64,000 bases of DNA, from positions 4,250,798-4,314,797 of the forward strand of contig OZ020260.1 in NCBI GenBank assembly GCA_963971285.1, in the 5' to 3' direction. The notes under the pieces were generated by a model. It saw only the letters and a program-made list of their open reading frames with translations. It was not told where the DNA came from and did no database searches. A program made the translations under genes and the position numbers. The stretch's first letter is position 1, and the number at the start of each line of letters is the position of its first letter. Below, piece after piece: positions 46,326 through 56,919 of this stretch. Origin of the DNA: Astropecten irregularis. Lineage: Eukaryota; Echinodermata; Asteroidea; Paxillosida; Astropectinidae.

Positions 46326-46920
46326 TAAGTAGCACAGTTATTATAGCAATGTATTCAATGCTACCAGCATTCATAAGGTTTTCAACCTATAAGCACCTAT
46401 TTGTTTTACATGCTGTCCGAGAACGAGGTATTGTCTTTTCTATTGTCCAAGTACTGTCATACACTCCCAAGTACACATGTGTATATCCGAGGACAAGTTT
46501 TGAACAAAATAAGTTCATTTGAGGACAAGAATGGTTTCATTGTTATCCCTTTATCCTGTTGTACATGTACACATTGTTTGAAATTCCAAGCAGATACACC
46601 AAGCAGCCAAAGTGTGACATATGTTCATCTGAAATGCTAGGCGCATGGTAGTCTGTACACATTTATATCACATGAAGGGAGAGAGATTTGTGTTTTTCTG
46701 CAGAATTTTTACTTGAATTAAGCTGCCTTTTCTACTCGGTAAATCTGTGAAATTGGGTCCCGGTTTTGGTACGATTTAGGACATTGTCCATGTTATATTA
46801 GAGAGAATTATGTGCGATGGCAGCAGATTTTTATTGTTTTATAATCCCGTTAAAAGCCCAGTCATGGTACCTGCAAATTTCAGTGCAAGGTGATGCAACA
46901 ATCAGTTAATATTTTTTGTA
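46326..46920. other. non-coding, nothing recognised
   Basis: No protein-like frame and no clear repeat. Confidence 0.35.
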
Positions 46921-46921
46921 T

Positions 46922-47178
46922 TGTAATCATCAAATAACCACAAGGGAAACTCACCGGAATTATTTGAAGTCATTGAAAAGTGAACAAAGAACAAGTGGCT
47001 GGAGTGGGATTTGAACCAGCGACCTCTGGAATACTGTACCCTGCGCTCTTACCAACTGAGCTATCCAGCCCTATGTTAATGATGCCCCTAATAGTCAATT
47101 ATCTTTGTTCATTTGGCAGTCACAAGTCATGAAACCATGCATATACCGCAATACGATGCTGCAACCTCAGAACAGTAC
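46922..47178 (-). mobile_element. near full-length tRNA-derived SINE
   Basis: The most complete single copy: tail AATCATCAAATAACCACAAG, GTGAACAAAGAACAAGTGGC, tRNA-like block GGATTTGAACCAGCGACC to CCAACTGAGCTATCCAGC, then CTTTGTTCATTTGGCAGTCA and an end near CTGCAACCTCAGAAC. A partial second tail lies at 47222-47320. Confidence 0.8.
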
Positions 47179-47689
47179 GTGGGGGATCACTCAAAGAGGA
47201 TGCTTCTTTTTAATCAATTTAATCATTAAATAACCACAAGTGAAACTGATTGGAATAATTTTAAGTCATTGAAAAGTTCACAAAGATAAATTGAGTGGAA
47301 CAGCCAACTGTGACGCGAGGATATTCATTCGGTCTGCTATTCACATGAAGTACGAACTTGGCATAAAGATTCATTTCAGTCTAATATGAACATGCACTTG
47401 TTTAACTTAAAAGTACTGTATGTAGTTTGCTGAAGCTACATTGGCACTGTAACTGTTGGAATGAGAACAAGAATCAAATTTGTACCTCTTATCTTAAAAA
47501 CAAAATAATAATAAAAATAGATTGACATGTGATCTAACTTGAAGAAATGTTGTGAATGTGCAGTCATTTATGGATAATGTGTATGATTGAATGTGGATGT
47601 AACAGTTTGGACACTCAAAAACTCTCAACGGAGCAAAAGGTAAAAAGTCAATAATTTCTACACAAAGACTCGTCAACTGATTAAACAAA

Positions 47690-48050
47690 GCCATTGATAA
47701 GTTGAAACAATAGCATCTGGTACACAGACTTCTTTCATTGCACATAAACACCCCAGTTTGAATTTCCCAGACTAAAGACTTTGTAGCTATGGTGCATGAT
47801 TTGGGGCAAGCTTTTGCCTAGCTGCAATACCCATCTCTGGAATGGACTGGTTCCTTTGTGCCATTCTTATCCCATTATGAACAGTGCATTGGTGCAAGAC
47901 GTCTGTTATGTAACTAAGTAAAAGTTTGCCCTGAATCATGTGATATAGCAACAGTGTCTCTGGAGAATTCAGGTTTTGATGTTTATGTATGTGAAAGAAT
48001 GCAGTGTACCTTATATTGTAAAATTTGTACTCGCGAAAGGCTTATTAAAA
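47690..48050. repeat. inverted pair of a dispersed repeat
   Basis: 47690-47830 is the reverse complement, and 47850-48045 the direct copy, of the repeat at 38560-38770 (TGGTACACAGACTTCTTTCA against GTGAAAGAATGCAGTGTACC). A head-to-head arrangement. Confidence 0.6.
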
Positions 48051-48462
48051 CCAGCTTCCATCACACATGAAAGCTTTGTTTTGTCAAATGTTTAGTAAAA
48101 TGAAACATGAAGTGGGGAATGTTATTACAAACATGGATAGAAATCATGAAATGAGGAACTGGATTGAATATGTGGAAAGTGAGTAAAGAAACACACGTAC
48201 CTTTCAACACTAAACCGTAGGTTCTAAGATAATTTAGATTTCTATTCATTCAAAATTCAGCATTCATGAAATAGCTGGCCAGTTCAGTACTAAACACTAC
48301 AATAGAAAATTTTTCTCCATTACACTTTATAATCACCTTTTGAAATTCAATTTTTTTTTTTTTTTTGGTCATTTGTCAAAACAGACAGACATGCATTTGA
48401 ACAGCCCAACATGTAATGGCTAACTCTCATCTGCAAATGTTAAACATGAAAACATCTTTTAA

Positions 48463-48815
48463 AGGTAATATCATACTTTGGTTTTTATCAAAGAAATACA
48501 GATTCATGGGCAAATATATCAAGACAGAGACAGTAACAGTCATCTGTGAAAATTTCAGTCCCATACGGTGCCCACTTTTTGAGAAAACAGTGAAAAACGG
48601 CCACAGTATTTCTAAAGTCTTTTCTCTTTTATTTCTGATCTTTTAAAAGAAAGATTTTTGGTCGTTGTTTGACTAATTTCTGGATAAACACCATTTCAGA
48701 TGGAAACATTTGAAAGGTATGTTTCTACCACCACCATCTTCATACCATGTAGGTTATACGTAAATCTGTGAACATTTCTGTTTTGGTTTCTTACCAAAGT
48801 ATGATACTACCTTTC
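48463..48815 (-). mobile_element. TTAA-flanked MITE, copy 6 (reverse)
   Basis: AAAGGTAATATCATACTTTG at the left and CCAAAGTATGATACTACCTT at the right. The interior is in the opposite orientation to the other copies. Confidence 0.8.
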
Positions 48816-49205
48816 AAAAGATTTATTTCAGAACAGGTAAACGAGACCAATATTGGGAATTTTTCACTCAAACCAGCAGCCACAGGTACTCAATTTTATT
48901 AATAGGCCTACATATACGGATTACAACTTCAATTTGTTTTCAAACCCAACAACTTACATGATTTTGATAGGGATATAATTGGATCCCAAGGCAATAAATT
49001 CTAGGTTGGTAATTGCCGGCAGTGTTTTATATTAGGCTGTGGATGCTAGAGATAGGTATGTTAATTTCTCAGGCAACCTTGCCGAACATAATGCAATAAT
49101 CGCATGATATAATGCAGGATGGTTCACATGCATGGAATGAAATAAATCCCTAATATTAATACGGTACATGTACAGTAAAGCAATAAATGCCTTATTGCTA
49201 TCCAC

Positions 49206-49572
49206 TTAAAGGTAGTATCATACTTTGGTAAGAAACCAAAACAGAATTTTTCACAGACTTACGTGTTATAACTAAACTTACAGGGTATGAAGATGGTGGA
49301 GGTAGAAACATACGGTTAAATTTTTTCCGCCTGAAATGGTGTATTTATCCAGACATTAGTAAAACAACGACCGAAAATCTTTTGGATCTTTTAAAAGATC
49401 AAAAATAAAAGAGAAAAGACTTAAGAAATACTGTGGCTGTTTTTCACTGTTTTCTCACAAAGTGGGCACCGTATGGGATTGGAATTTACACAGACGACTC
49501 TTACTGTATCTATATTTTTGCCCATGAATCTGTATTTCTTTGATTAAAACCAAAGTATGATATTACCTTTAA
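49206..49572 (+). mobile_element. TTAA-flanked MITE, copy 7
   Basis: TTAAAGGTAGTATCATACTT at the left, CCAAAGTATGATATTACCTT-TAA at the right. The interior contains the palindrome GATCTTTTAAAAGATC. Confidence 0.85.
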
Positions 49573-49820
49573 CATCGTGGTGTTGCTGAAGCATAAAATT
49601 ATTACTCACCTTAAAAAACCTTCTTAAAAAAACAGGATTACCAAGCACTGAAATTTCCGTTGTGTGGTCTCTGACCTGAGTCTGGCTTCTGTCGCGGCCT
49701 GCAAAGCGCAACTTTCACAAGGACATATCTTTTATGGCAGCCATATTTTGTGTTGCAAGGTTTATTTGTGATAACAAGATACTTGAAATGGACTCCTTTT
49801 GGTAAAAAAAAAAGCAATAA

Positions 49821-49950
49821 TGGGCGATGCTAAATTGTGCGCCACCAAGAGTTTGCAACGCGTTGACCAATCACAATGTGCGGAAACTTCCGTGCATCGT
49901 GATTGGCCAATGCGTTGAAATTGCTTGGTGGTGCACTATGGAATCGGCCC
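49821..49950. mobile_element. foldback MITE with GTGCACCACCAAG ends
   Basis: TGTGCGCCACCAAGAGTTTG and CAACGCGTTGACCAATCAC at the left pair with GTGATTGGCCAATGCGTTG and GCTTGGTGGTGCAC at the right. Ends GGGCGAT / ATCGGCCC. Confidence 0.65.
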
Positions 49951-50084
49951 GAATTGTAAAGCTGTAAACTGGGTCACAAAAACTCAGAAATTACTTGGCT
50001 TTTTTGTTTTGCTAAGGCATTTTTTCAGACCGAGCAATTAAACATAATTATGTTATAAGTACATGTACATGTACGTCCCTATTA

Positions 50085-50459
50085 AAGGTAGTATCATACT
50101 TTGGTAAGAAACCAAAACAAAAATGTTCACAGATTTACGTATAACGTACAGGGTATGAAGATGGTGCTGGTAGAAACATACTGTTAAAATATTTCCACCT
50201 GAAATGGTGTATTTATCCAGAAATTAGTAAAACAACGACCGAAAATCTTTTGATCTTTTAAAAGATCAAAAACAAAAGAGAAAAGACTTAAGAAATACTG
50301 TGGCTGTTTTTCACTGTATTCTCAAAAAGTAGGCACCGTATATGGGCATGATGGGACTGAAATTTTCACAGATGACTGTTACTGTATCTGTATCTGTCTT
50401 GATATTTTGCCCATGACTGTTTTTCTTTGATAAAAACCAAAGTATGATATTACCTTTAA
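50085..50459 (+). mobile_element. TTAA-flanked MITE, copy 8
   Basis: TTAAAGGTAGTATCATACTT at the left, ACCAAAGTATGATATTACCT-TTAA at the right. About 90% alike to copy 7 by eye. Confidence 0.85.
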
Positions 50460-50739
50460 ATTGACCACAGTAACAGTGCAACAGAAGTGCACACTAAATC
50501 ATAATGTACTTTTAGTGAGTTTCGTAATAGTACACTTACATTATGTGTCAATTATCGTTGACGAAATTGCGCGGCAATAAACATCTTGAGAGAGAACCTG
50601 GTGAAACTAACTGTCTTTCAAAACGATGCTATTTTTATCATCTATTCTTCCTTAGGATAACGTCAGCGCCCTTTTAATCGTCCTACAGACCAGGGACGTG
50701 TCGTAAAAATAAAAACTTAACTCCAATGTTGCAGTACTT

Positions 50740-50918
50740 CGTACCCATTCGTAGACGAGAATTTTGCCGCCGCAGCGGTCTTCTCTTATCATCTGAGCTT
50801 TTATAACTCCTGCAAAACGCAACCGTTTCATCTTAAAAACTGACAGTCAGCAACAACTGCAAAGCTCACAAGGAACGCCTCGCCGCCCTCTCGTGCTTGG
50901 AAGTGACACAAAGCAGAG
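50740..50918 (+). other. diverged duplicate of the GPCR 5' exon
   Basis: GGTCTTCTCTTATCATCTGAG and TCGTGCTTGGAAGTGACACA, followed by the donor CAGAG|GTAAGTTCA, correspond block by block to 53295-53445. It may be an alternative first exon and promoter of the GPCR gene or the remains of a local duplication. Confidence 0.5.
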
Positions 50919-51034
50919 GTAAGTTCAGACTTATGTGCTAGTGAGGTATCCGCTGGTGTAAACTATACCAGCTGGAGGAAATGTTTTCTGGCAATCCGCT
51001 GGTGTGGTATCTAGTACTGAATTATCTGCTGGCG

Positions 51035-51672
51035 AGGTTTCTGCTGGTGAGGTATCTGACGCTGGCGAGGTATTTGCTGGCGAGGTATCTGACGCTGGCG
51101 AGGTATTTGCTGGCGAAGTATCTGACGCTGGCGAGGTATTTGCTGGCGAGGTATCTGACGCAGTTTGGCGAGGTATTTGCTGGTGAGGTATCTGACGCTG
51201 GCGAGGTATTTGCTAGCGAGGTATCTGACACAGTTTGGCGAGGTATTTGCAGCTGAGGTATCTGACGCTGGCGAGGTATTTGCTAGCGAGGTATCTGACG
51301 CTGGCGAGGTATCTGACGCTGGCGAGGTATTTGCTGGTGAGGTATCTGACGCTGGCGAGGTATTTGCTGGTGAGGTATCTGACGCTGGCGAGGTATTTGC
51401 AGGTGAGGTATCTGACGCTGGCGATGTATTTGCTAGCGAGGTATCTGACACAGTTTGGCGAGGTATTTGCAGGTGAGGTATCTGACGCTGGCGAGGTATT
51501 TGCTAGCGAGGTATCTGACGCTGGCGAGGTATCTGACGCTGGCGAGGTATTTGCTGGTGAGGTATCTGACGCTGGCGAGGTATTTGCTGGTGAGGTATCT
51601 GACGCTGGCGAGGTATTTGCTGGTGAGGTATCTGACGCTGGCGAGGTATTTGCTGGTGAGGTATCTGCATGA
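51035..51672 (+). repeat. 33-bp minisatellite
   Basis: About 19 units of GAGGTATCTGACGCTGGCGA followed by GGTATTTGCTGGT, with a few carrying an ACAGTTTGGCG variant. Decayed units extend to about 51900 and reappear at 52725-52755. Since 33 is divisible by three, several frames on both strands are open; they are repeat artefacts. Confidence 0.9.
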
Positions 51673-51915
51673 CGAGATCTGCTGGTGAGGTACCTGTTGA
51701 GGTATCTGTTGACTAAAGCATTGACTGGCGATATTTGCTGGTGCGTTATCTGCTGGTTTGCTTTGTGTTGACTTTAGGTATCTTCTCTGTGATGTATAAC
51801 TGCTACTGTGCTAGTGAGGTATCTCATGGTAGTGTATCTGGTAGTGATTGGGTATCTGGTGGTGAGGCATCTGGTGGTAACTTTTGCTGAGGTATCTGAT
51901 TAGAAGTTTGACGAG

Positions 51916-52471
51916 GGGCCTTTACGAAATAATTAGGCTTGAGGCTAGGTTTGAGATTGATTTTGCTGCCGCTATTTTGTGCCCTTGAAGGACTTGAGAA
52001 ACATTCAAGCAGGCGCGGTTCTAGAGCCAAACTTTTGGGGGGGCTAGAAGAGCCATTATCATTTTTTGGGGGGCTAGAAGACCCAATATTTTGGGTTCTT
52101 CTAACACTCGCTTCTGCTATGTCTTATTAGGGGTTGAAAAATATGCACAGTATAGCCCACACAGCGTGTTTTTATGTAATTGGCGCTTAATAACTGAAAA
52201 AAATCCAGTATTTTCAATATTTTCTTTTCACTTGTATTTTTTTTGGGGGGGGGGGGGGGGCTAGACAAATTTTTTGGGGGGCTACAGCCCCCCCTAGCCC
52301 CCCCCCCCCCCCCCCCCCCGTAGAACCGCGCCTGCATTCAAGGCGAAGCTGGAGCCTTTCTTCGGCTTCATCATTTGCCCCAATCCCCAATTCGTTTCGT
52401 TCTGTGGGTCTTAAATGTCGACAGCGAAATAAGTCCCAAGCCTAGCCTCAAGCCTGGATTCGTAAAGGCCC
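51916..52471. mobile_element. GGGCCTTTACGAAA MITE carrying a nested hAT-type MITE
   Basis: The left end GGGCCTTTACGAAATAATTA and TTGAGGCTAGG, the right end AGCCTAGCCTCAAGCCTGG and CGTAAAGGCCC. Its middle is interrupted by the element at 52010-52334. Confidence 0.75.
52010..52334. mobile_element. hAT-type MITE, 8-bp target duplication
   Basis: The 14-bp inverted termini CAGGCGCGGTTCTA are flanked by the exact duplication CATTCAAG (52002-52009, 52335-52342). The interior contains long G and C runs. No coding capacity. Confidence 0.88.
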
Positions 52472-52496
52472 TATGAATCTGTCGAAAAGGTATCCC

Positions 52497-52651
52497 CTGT
52501 GCTCGATTTCACGAAAGGCTAAGACAGATCGCAACATGCATATCAATTTAAATTGCTAAGCAAAGTGTGATGTCACAGTACTAGCTGCTATGGAAACATA
52601 AACAACTCATCTTAAAGATTAATCGCAAATCTTTGTGAAATCGACCACAGG
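52497..52651. mobile_element. MITE with GATTTCACGAAAG ends
   Basis: CCTGTGCTCGATTTCACGAA at the left, TTTGTGAAATCGACCACAGG at the right. Relative of 4170-4302. Confidence 0.7.
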
Positions 52652-53253
52652 AGAGGTACACACCTCTTATGAGGTGTAAATGCCTTGCAAGTTAAATGCT
52701 ATAGGTATACCTCACGGTTGAGAGTTTGCTAGCGAGATATCTGCTGGCGATAATTATATGTAACAGCTCGACAGTATATCTTCCATTTTCTATAAATCTA
52801 TTTTTTGTAATGTATATAAATAAATTATTTTTTTCCGGAGAGAGCAGTGGTTATACGAGCAAGCTATACCTTAAATCAACAACTTGGGTAATTATGCACA
52901 GAAATACTCGTGGATGGTATAGGTCTATTTGGTAATTTTTATAAGTCCCATGTGGCCACGTATCTATATTGCTGTCTGTGGGACGCGCATGTTCGCATAT
53001 AAATTGGATACGCCAACTTGCTCTTCGCAGTTGGGGGCAATCATAATATGCAATAGATATACTTAACCGTCAACAGGCTTAATTTGCAATGCACGAATGA
53101 CATTAACATTTCACCGCTCATGAAAGGAACCGCATTATCAAGTATTTCGAGACATTCATGTGCCATTTCACTCACGTTCCGTTTCCTGTCTTTCCTTTCT
53201 ATTCGTCTGAGAGACCAATGTCGTGCTGTTGAAAATCTATAAGACAAATTCCG
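52652..53253. other. upstream region of the GPCR gene
   Basis: No exon or repeat other than minisatellite traces at 52725-52755. Possible promoter territory. Confidence 0.35.
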
Positions 53254-53445
53254 ATGTTGATGGGGTTGTTGCTACACGAAGGCGAGAATCGGTTGGTCTT
53301 CTCTCATCTACCGAGCTTTTGGAACTCAACCGCGGAGAGAGCGCACAGCCGTCCCCTCTTCAAACCTGACGGTCTACAACATCTGCAAAAACTCATCCGG
53401 AACACCTTGCATCGTCGGTGCTTGGAAGCGAAACTATCAGCAAAG
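53254..53445 (+). promoter_or_regulatory. probable 5' UTR exon of the GPCR gene
   Basis: A GC-richer segment ends in the donor CAAAG|GTAGGTT at 53446. The coding exon is preceded by an acceptor (TTTCCACAG, ending 54136), so an untranslated first exon is expected. It is similar to 50740-50918. Confidence 0.5.
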
Positions 53446-54272
53446 GTAGGTTCAAAATGTTTTCTTTCTTTTTTGAGCGAACATATCACTCTTCGTGAGA
53501 CAGAGTTGCTGTCATTAATTGCACTTTGCCCTCATCAGTTTGAAAATTCAGAACAGATTTTTATCTGACAGTTAAATGCAAGGTCCACGTCACACGGGCA
53601 ATTTACAGGCAATCAGTTCCAAACAATCTCAAAGAGGAACACAGAGCTATCTTCAATATTTCCAAGAAAATGTTCTTAGAGACAGCGATCAACTGCTAGA
53701 AAGAGGACGTTAGTACCACCGACATGTTGCTTTTGCATGTTGGTTGCCACCAAGTTGCCCGTGTACATTTTGCTATGGCCCTAAGACTTCAATGCCAGGA
53801 GAGAGGGCCTGCTTGAAAAATTGTAAAATTATAATTGTGAGACGTTTCTTGACATGAGTTTGTGAATGAATTCCACATTGCAGATTTTTGTGTGGTTCTT
53901 ACAACAGTCACCAATACGCGGCGAAAATGCGAATTCATGGCTACCAGCTTGATGTAGGTCTATCGTCCATTAGTTCATGACAATTTTCCTAGAAAAATTG
54001 TTAACCTAATGTTCACAGCCTTTTAGGGTTTCAGTTTATACTGCTTATGAGCTGCAAACTCTGTGAAACGTCATTCCACTTAACCACTTTGGTCAATAAT
54101 GGACAATTATATGTGGCCTTTCCTCCATTTCCACAGCCGGGAAGCAAGTTCGTCAAACCGTGGCTTTTCCGGATCACTTAATACCTGGAGGGAATTTAGC
54201 TGGGACTCAAAGTGACCTGAGGAGGGAGCACTCCTGAAGTAATAACCGTCACTGATCTCTGAGGTGCCGAGA

Positions 54273-55364
54273 ATGGAGCAATCGAACGTCATTGTCGTCT
54301 CCTTTCGAACTGGCTTCATCATGTTAGACGTGATTTGCACAATACTGGGCAACGTGGTATCCATATTCGTCATCAACCGAGTGAGCGAGTTTCCGGACAG
54401 CATCCAGATTCTCATGACCTCCCTGTGTGCTGCCGATCTTGGAGTTGGCCTGGCGCTGCTTTCTTCCATCCCGTCCTCGGCAGCAGACCGGTGGCTATTC
54501 GGGGACCCTTGGTGCAAGATCACGGCTGGCCTGTTGGCCGTCTGCCTGAGTATGTCCGTCTTCTCGCTCTTGGGAGTCAGTGTGGACCGGCTGGTTGCGA
54601 TACGCTGGCCTCTGAGACACCCAATGCTGATAACCAAACGGAGGGTACAGATTGTATGCCTCAGTCTCTGGCTGCTCAGTGCAGTTATTGCGGCCGGGAA
54701 TGTCATGATAAACGTCGACTTCACCACCTATCTGCAAAAGGCAGCCATATGTTACATCAACTACGTCCCATTTTATGGCATCGCCGGTGAGGTCTTCACT
54801 GCGGTCGTTCTATGCGTGATGCCTTTCACAATCATCATCGTCATCTATGTGAATCTTATGGTCATCAGTTCAAGGCATATACGGCGACTGCGCAACAACG
54901 TCCATCGACGCCATGTTGAACCCGCGAGCTCAAACGGTGAAACGTCTTTGAACGAGAACAACGACAGAGACAAGGCTTCCAGAGATAAACATGTTTCGAA
55001 CAGGAAGGCTATCCGGACCTTCCTCGTGGTATCTCTTGGCTTCACCCTATGCTGGGCTCCTCACTTTGCTTGGAGGTTGTACGGTGCCTCTGCGACAGCC
55101 CATCTGCCTTCGTGGTGGCAGTTCTTCTACGCGTGGTTACCGATGTCCAATAGTTTCTGGAACGTCATCATCTACACCTTAATGAACGGTTTGTTCAGGG
55201 AAGAGATTAAGAAGCTCATCAAAAGAAGTCCTTGCTACATCCAGCAAAGAGTGAGGCCAGAAATATCAATTACCGATCACACTGGAGAAACTAATTTCTC
55301 CAATACAAATCATGAAATAGGTCTACGTGAACCCAGTATAGCTGGATCAATCTTACAGGTTTGA
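54273..55364 (+). CDS. orphan class A (rhodopsin-like) GPCR
   Basis: A single coding exon of 363 codons, seven hydrophobic segments. The ATG at 54273 is chosen because the upstream in-frame codons lack an ATG; the extracellular N-terminus is then only about 12 residues. Landmarks: GN27 in TM1, L..AD55 in TM2, W80-C81 before TM3, DR106L at the end of TM3, a long third intracellular loop, CWAP in TM6, and NVIIY in TM7 where most receptors have NPxxY. Position 3.32 (25 minus 7 residues before Arg106, residue 88) is Leu, so it lacks the aspartate that amine receptors use to bind ligand. No ligand can be assigned. The leader exon starts at 54137. Confidence 0.9.
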   Translation: MEQSNVIVVSFRTGFIMLDVICTILGNVVSIFVINRVSEFPDSIQILMTSLCAADLGVGLALLSSIPSSAADRWLFGDPWCKITAGLLAVCLSMSVFSLLGVSVDRLVAIRWPLRHPMLITKRRVQIVCLSLWLLSAVIAAGNVMINVDFTTYLQKAAICYINYVPFYGIAGEVFTAVVLCVMPFTIIIVIYVNLMVISSRHIRRLRNNVHRRHVEPASSNGETSLNENNDRDKASRDKHVSNRKAIRTFLVVSLGFTLCWAPHFAWRLYGASATAHLPSWWQFFYAWLPMSNSFWNVIIYTLMNGLFREEIKKLIKRSPCYIQQRVRPEISITDHTGETNFSNTNHEIGLREPSIAGSILQV

Positions 55365-56919
55365 GCCACGCACGGGGGCTCTCTAATGTATCAAAATACA
55401 TGGGACGGTTATCCTTCTTAGACCAGTAGGAAGGATTTGAAGCTTTGCATGGTGGAAGTCACGTTATAAGGAAAGGTTTGCGGAGACACCATGTATAAAC
55501 TCTTAATATAGATGTGTGGTTCTGAAAAGAACCGGTGAGAAGTTGGATCTTGACGTTCCGGCCATTGTACTCTGGCCGCCCTCAGTTAACATCTTCCTTT
55601 ACTCCCAGGCAAGATGTGCAAACGGCTGTACATGTATAACTTAAGACTTCCAAAGACAAAACTGGGCCTTGGGAGTTGGGTGAATAGCCAATTGACTTGT
55701 ATTTAAAAACCAGATGTTATCTTATAGGGGTTTCTCGCACTGCCTTGTTTAATATTGGAGTTCCTTTTAACTAGAAACTCACAGAGCAACTCATTTTGTC
55801 ATTTCAGCTTCCAAAGCTGACGTAAAATAAGAAGGCTCCCTTTTCCTTACAAGCGAAATGAAAGGATTATGTTAAAGAGGGCCTCTAATCATGAATAAAA
55901 TTAGTTACAACTCACTGCCTGCCTGCAAATGTGTTTATGGGTATACCATACATGTTTTTATGTTACATTAATATATGATGTCAGAGTTTCTGACAGAGAC
56001 GTTCAAATGAACAATCACGTTGTCATTGCCAATTTTGGGCAGGTCTTCATTGATACTAAAAAATAATGTGCGGCTGGAAATAGATAAAGTGCATGACACG
56101 AAGCAAAATGCCGATATTAAATCATTGTTCAGTAGCGCTTTCAGGCCGAGTAATGAGTTATGTTTCACTTCAAAGTGTTATTAAAACCGCCCCCAACGGC
56201 CTATAAAAAAACTCATCACTTATCTGAAAATTAACACTATTTTTGGTCATAATGGATGACATAAATCATTACGCCCATTGATGTCCATAGACAAGGCTTC
56301 CAAATTTGTTATGCTTGTGTCACAAATCCTGCATTCATTCAAGTTATACGTTATTGATGGTTATAATTGGTTTTAATTGTAAATTAATGTAAGTACTGCA
56401 GCAACAAAATCAGCTGCCAACTCAGCGATGCCCTTCATTTATCAAGCTATAAATGCCATTTAAATTAAAATGTCTTCTCACACCACACACACATTTTGGA
56501 TTATGGTCAAGTTGCTTGAATTCAAAAAGGCAAATGTTGTCATATAAAACTGACCTGCACTATGACCAGTTACTCGTGAATATAACTTATAAGAGAAATG
56601 AATTTGTAAAGAATTGAGACTGAAAATCTGTTAATTTTCTCAGTCGGGTACAAATTGACGAACATTTTCATTGTTGTCTGTGTGTAAAATATTGTTGTCT
56701 TGAGTATCTATTCAAATGAATAAATTGAAAATGTACATAATAACATAAAGTATTTAACTATAGGCTATACAGTCGAGAAAGTATAATGTATAATACACAT
56801 CAACATTGAATAAAATTAATTTAAAAATTGCACTCTCTATATAAAATGATTGGTGTTTGATATGAATTCAACTTTCAAAGTATAAAGTGAGCTGAGAACA
56901 TGGGTATCCAAGTATCCAA
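55365..56919. other. intergenic between GPCR and TMEM249
   Basis: AT-rich. A CTTTGCATGG-family repeat is at 55435-55575 (GGTTTGCGGAGACACCATG, GAAAAGAACCGGTGAG). Otherwise nothing recognised; it holds the 3' ends of both convergent genes. Confidence 0.45.

Noticed and set aside
46985-47070. tRNA gene
   Set aside because: The A- and B-box-like block is always embedded in the same longer repeat and shows no proper anticodon arm, so it is a SINE head.
51011-51688. Several 60-146 codon frames with Ser/Thr/Pro or Leu/Tyr repeats
   Set aside because: Artefacts of the 33-bp minisatellite, open in several frames at once without splice or start context.
54107-54727. 206-codon minus-strand frame
   Set aside because: Shadow of the GPCR coding exon on the opposite strand.
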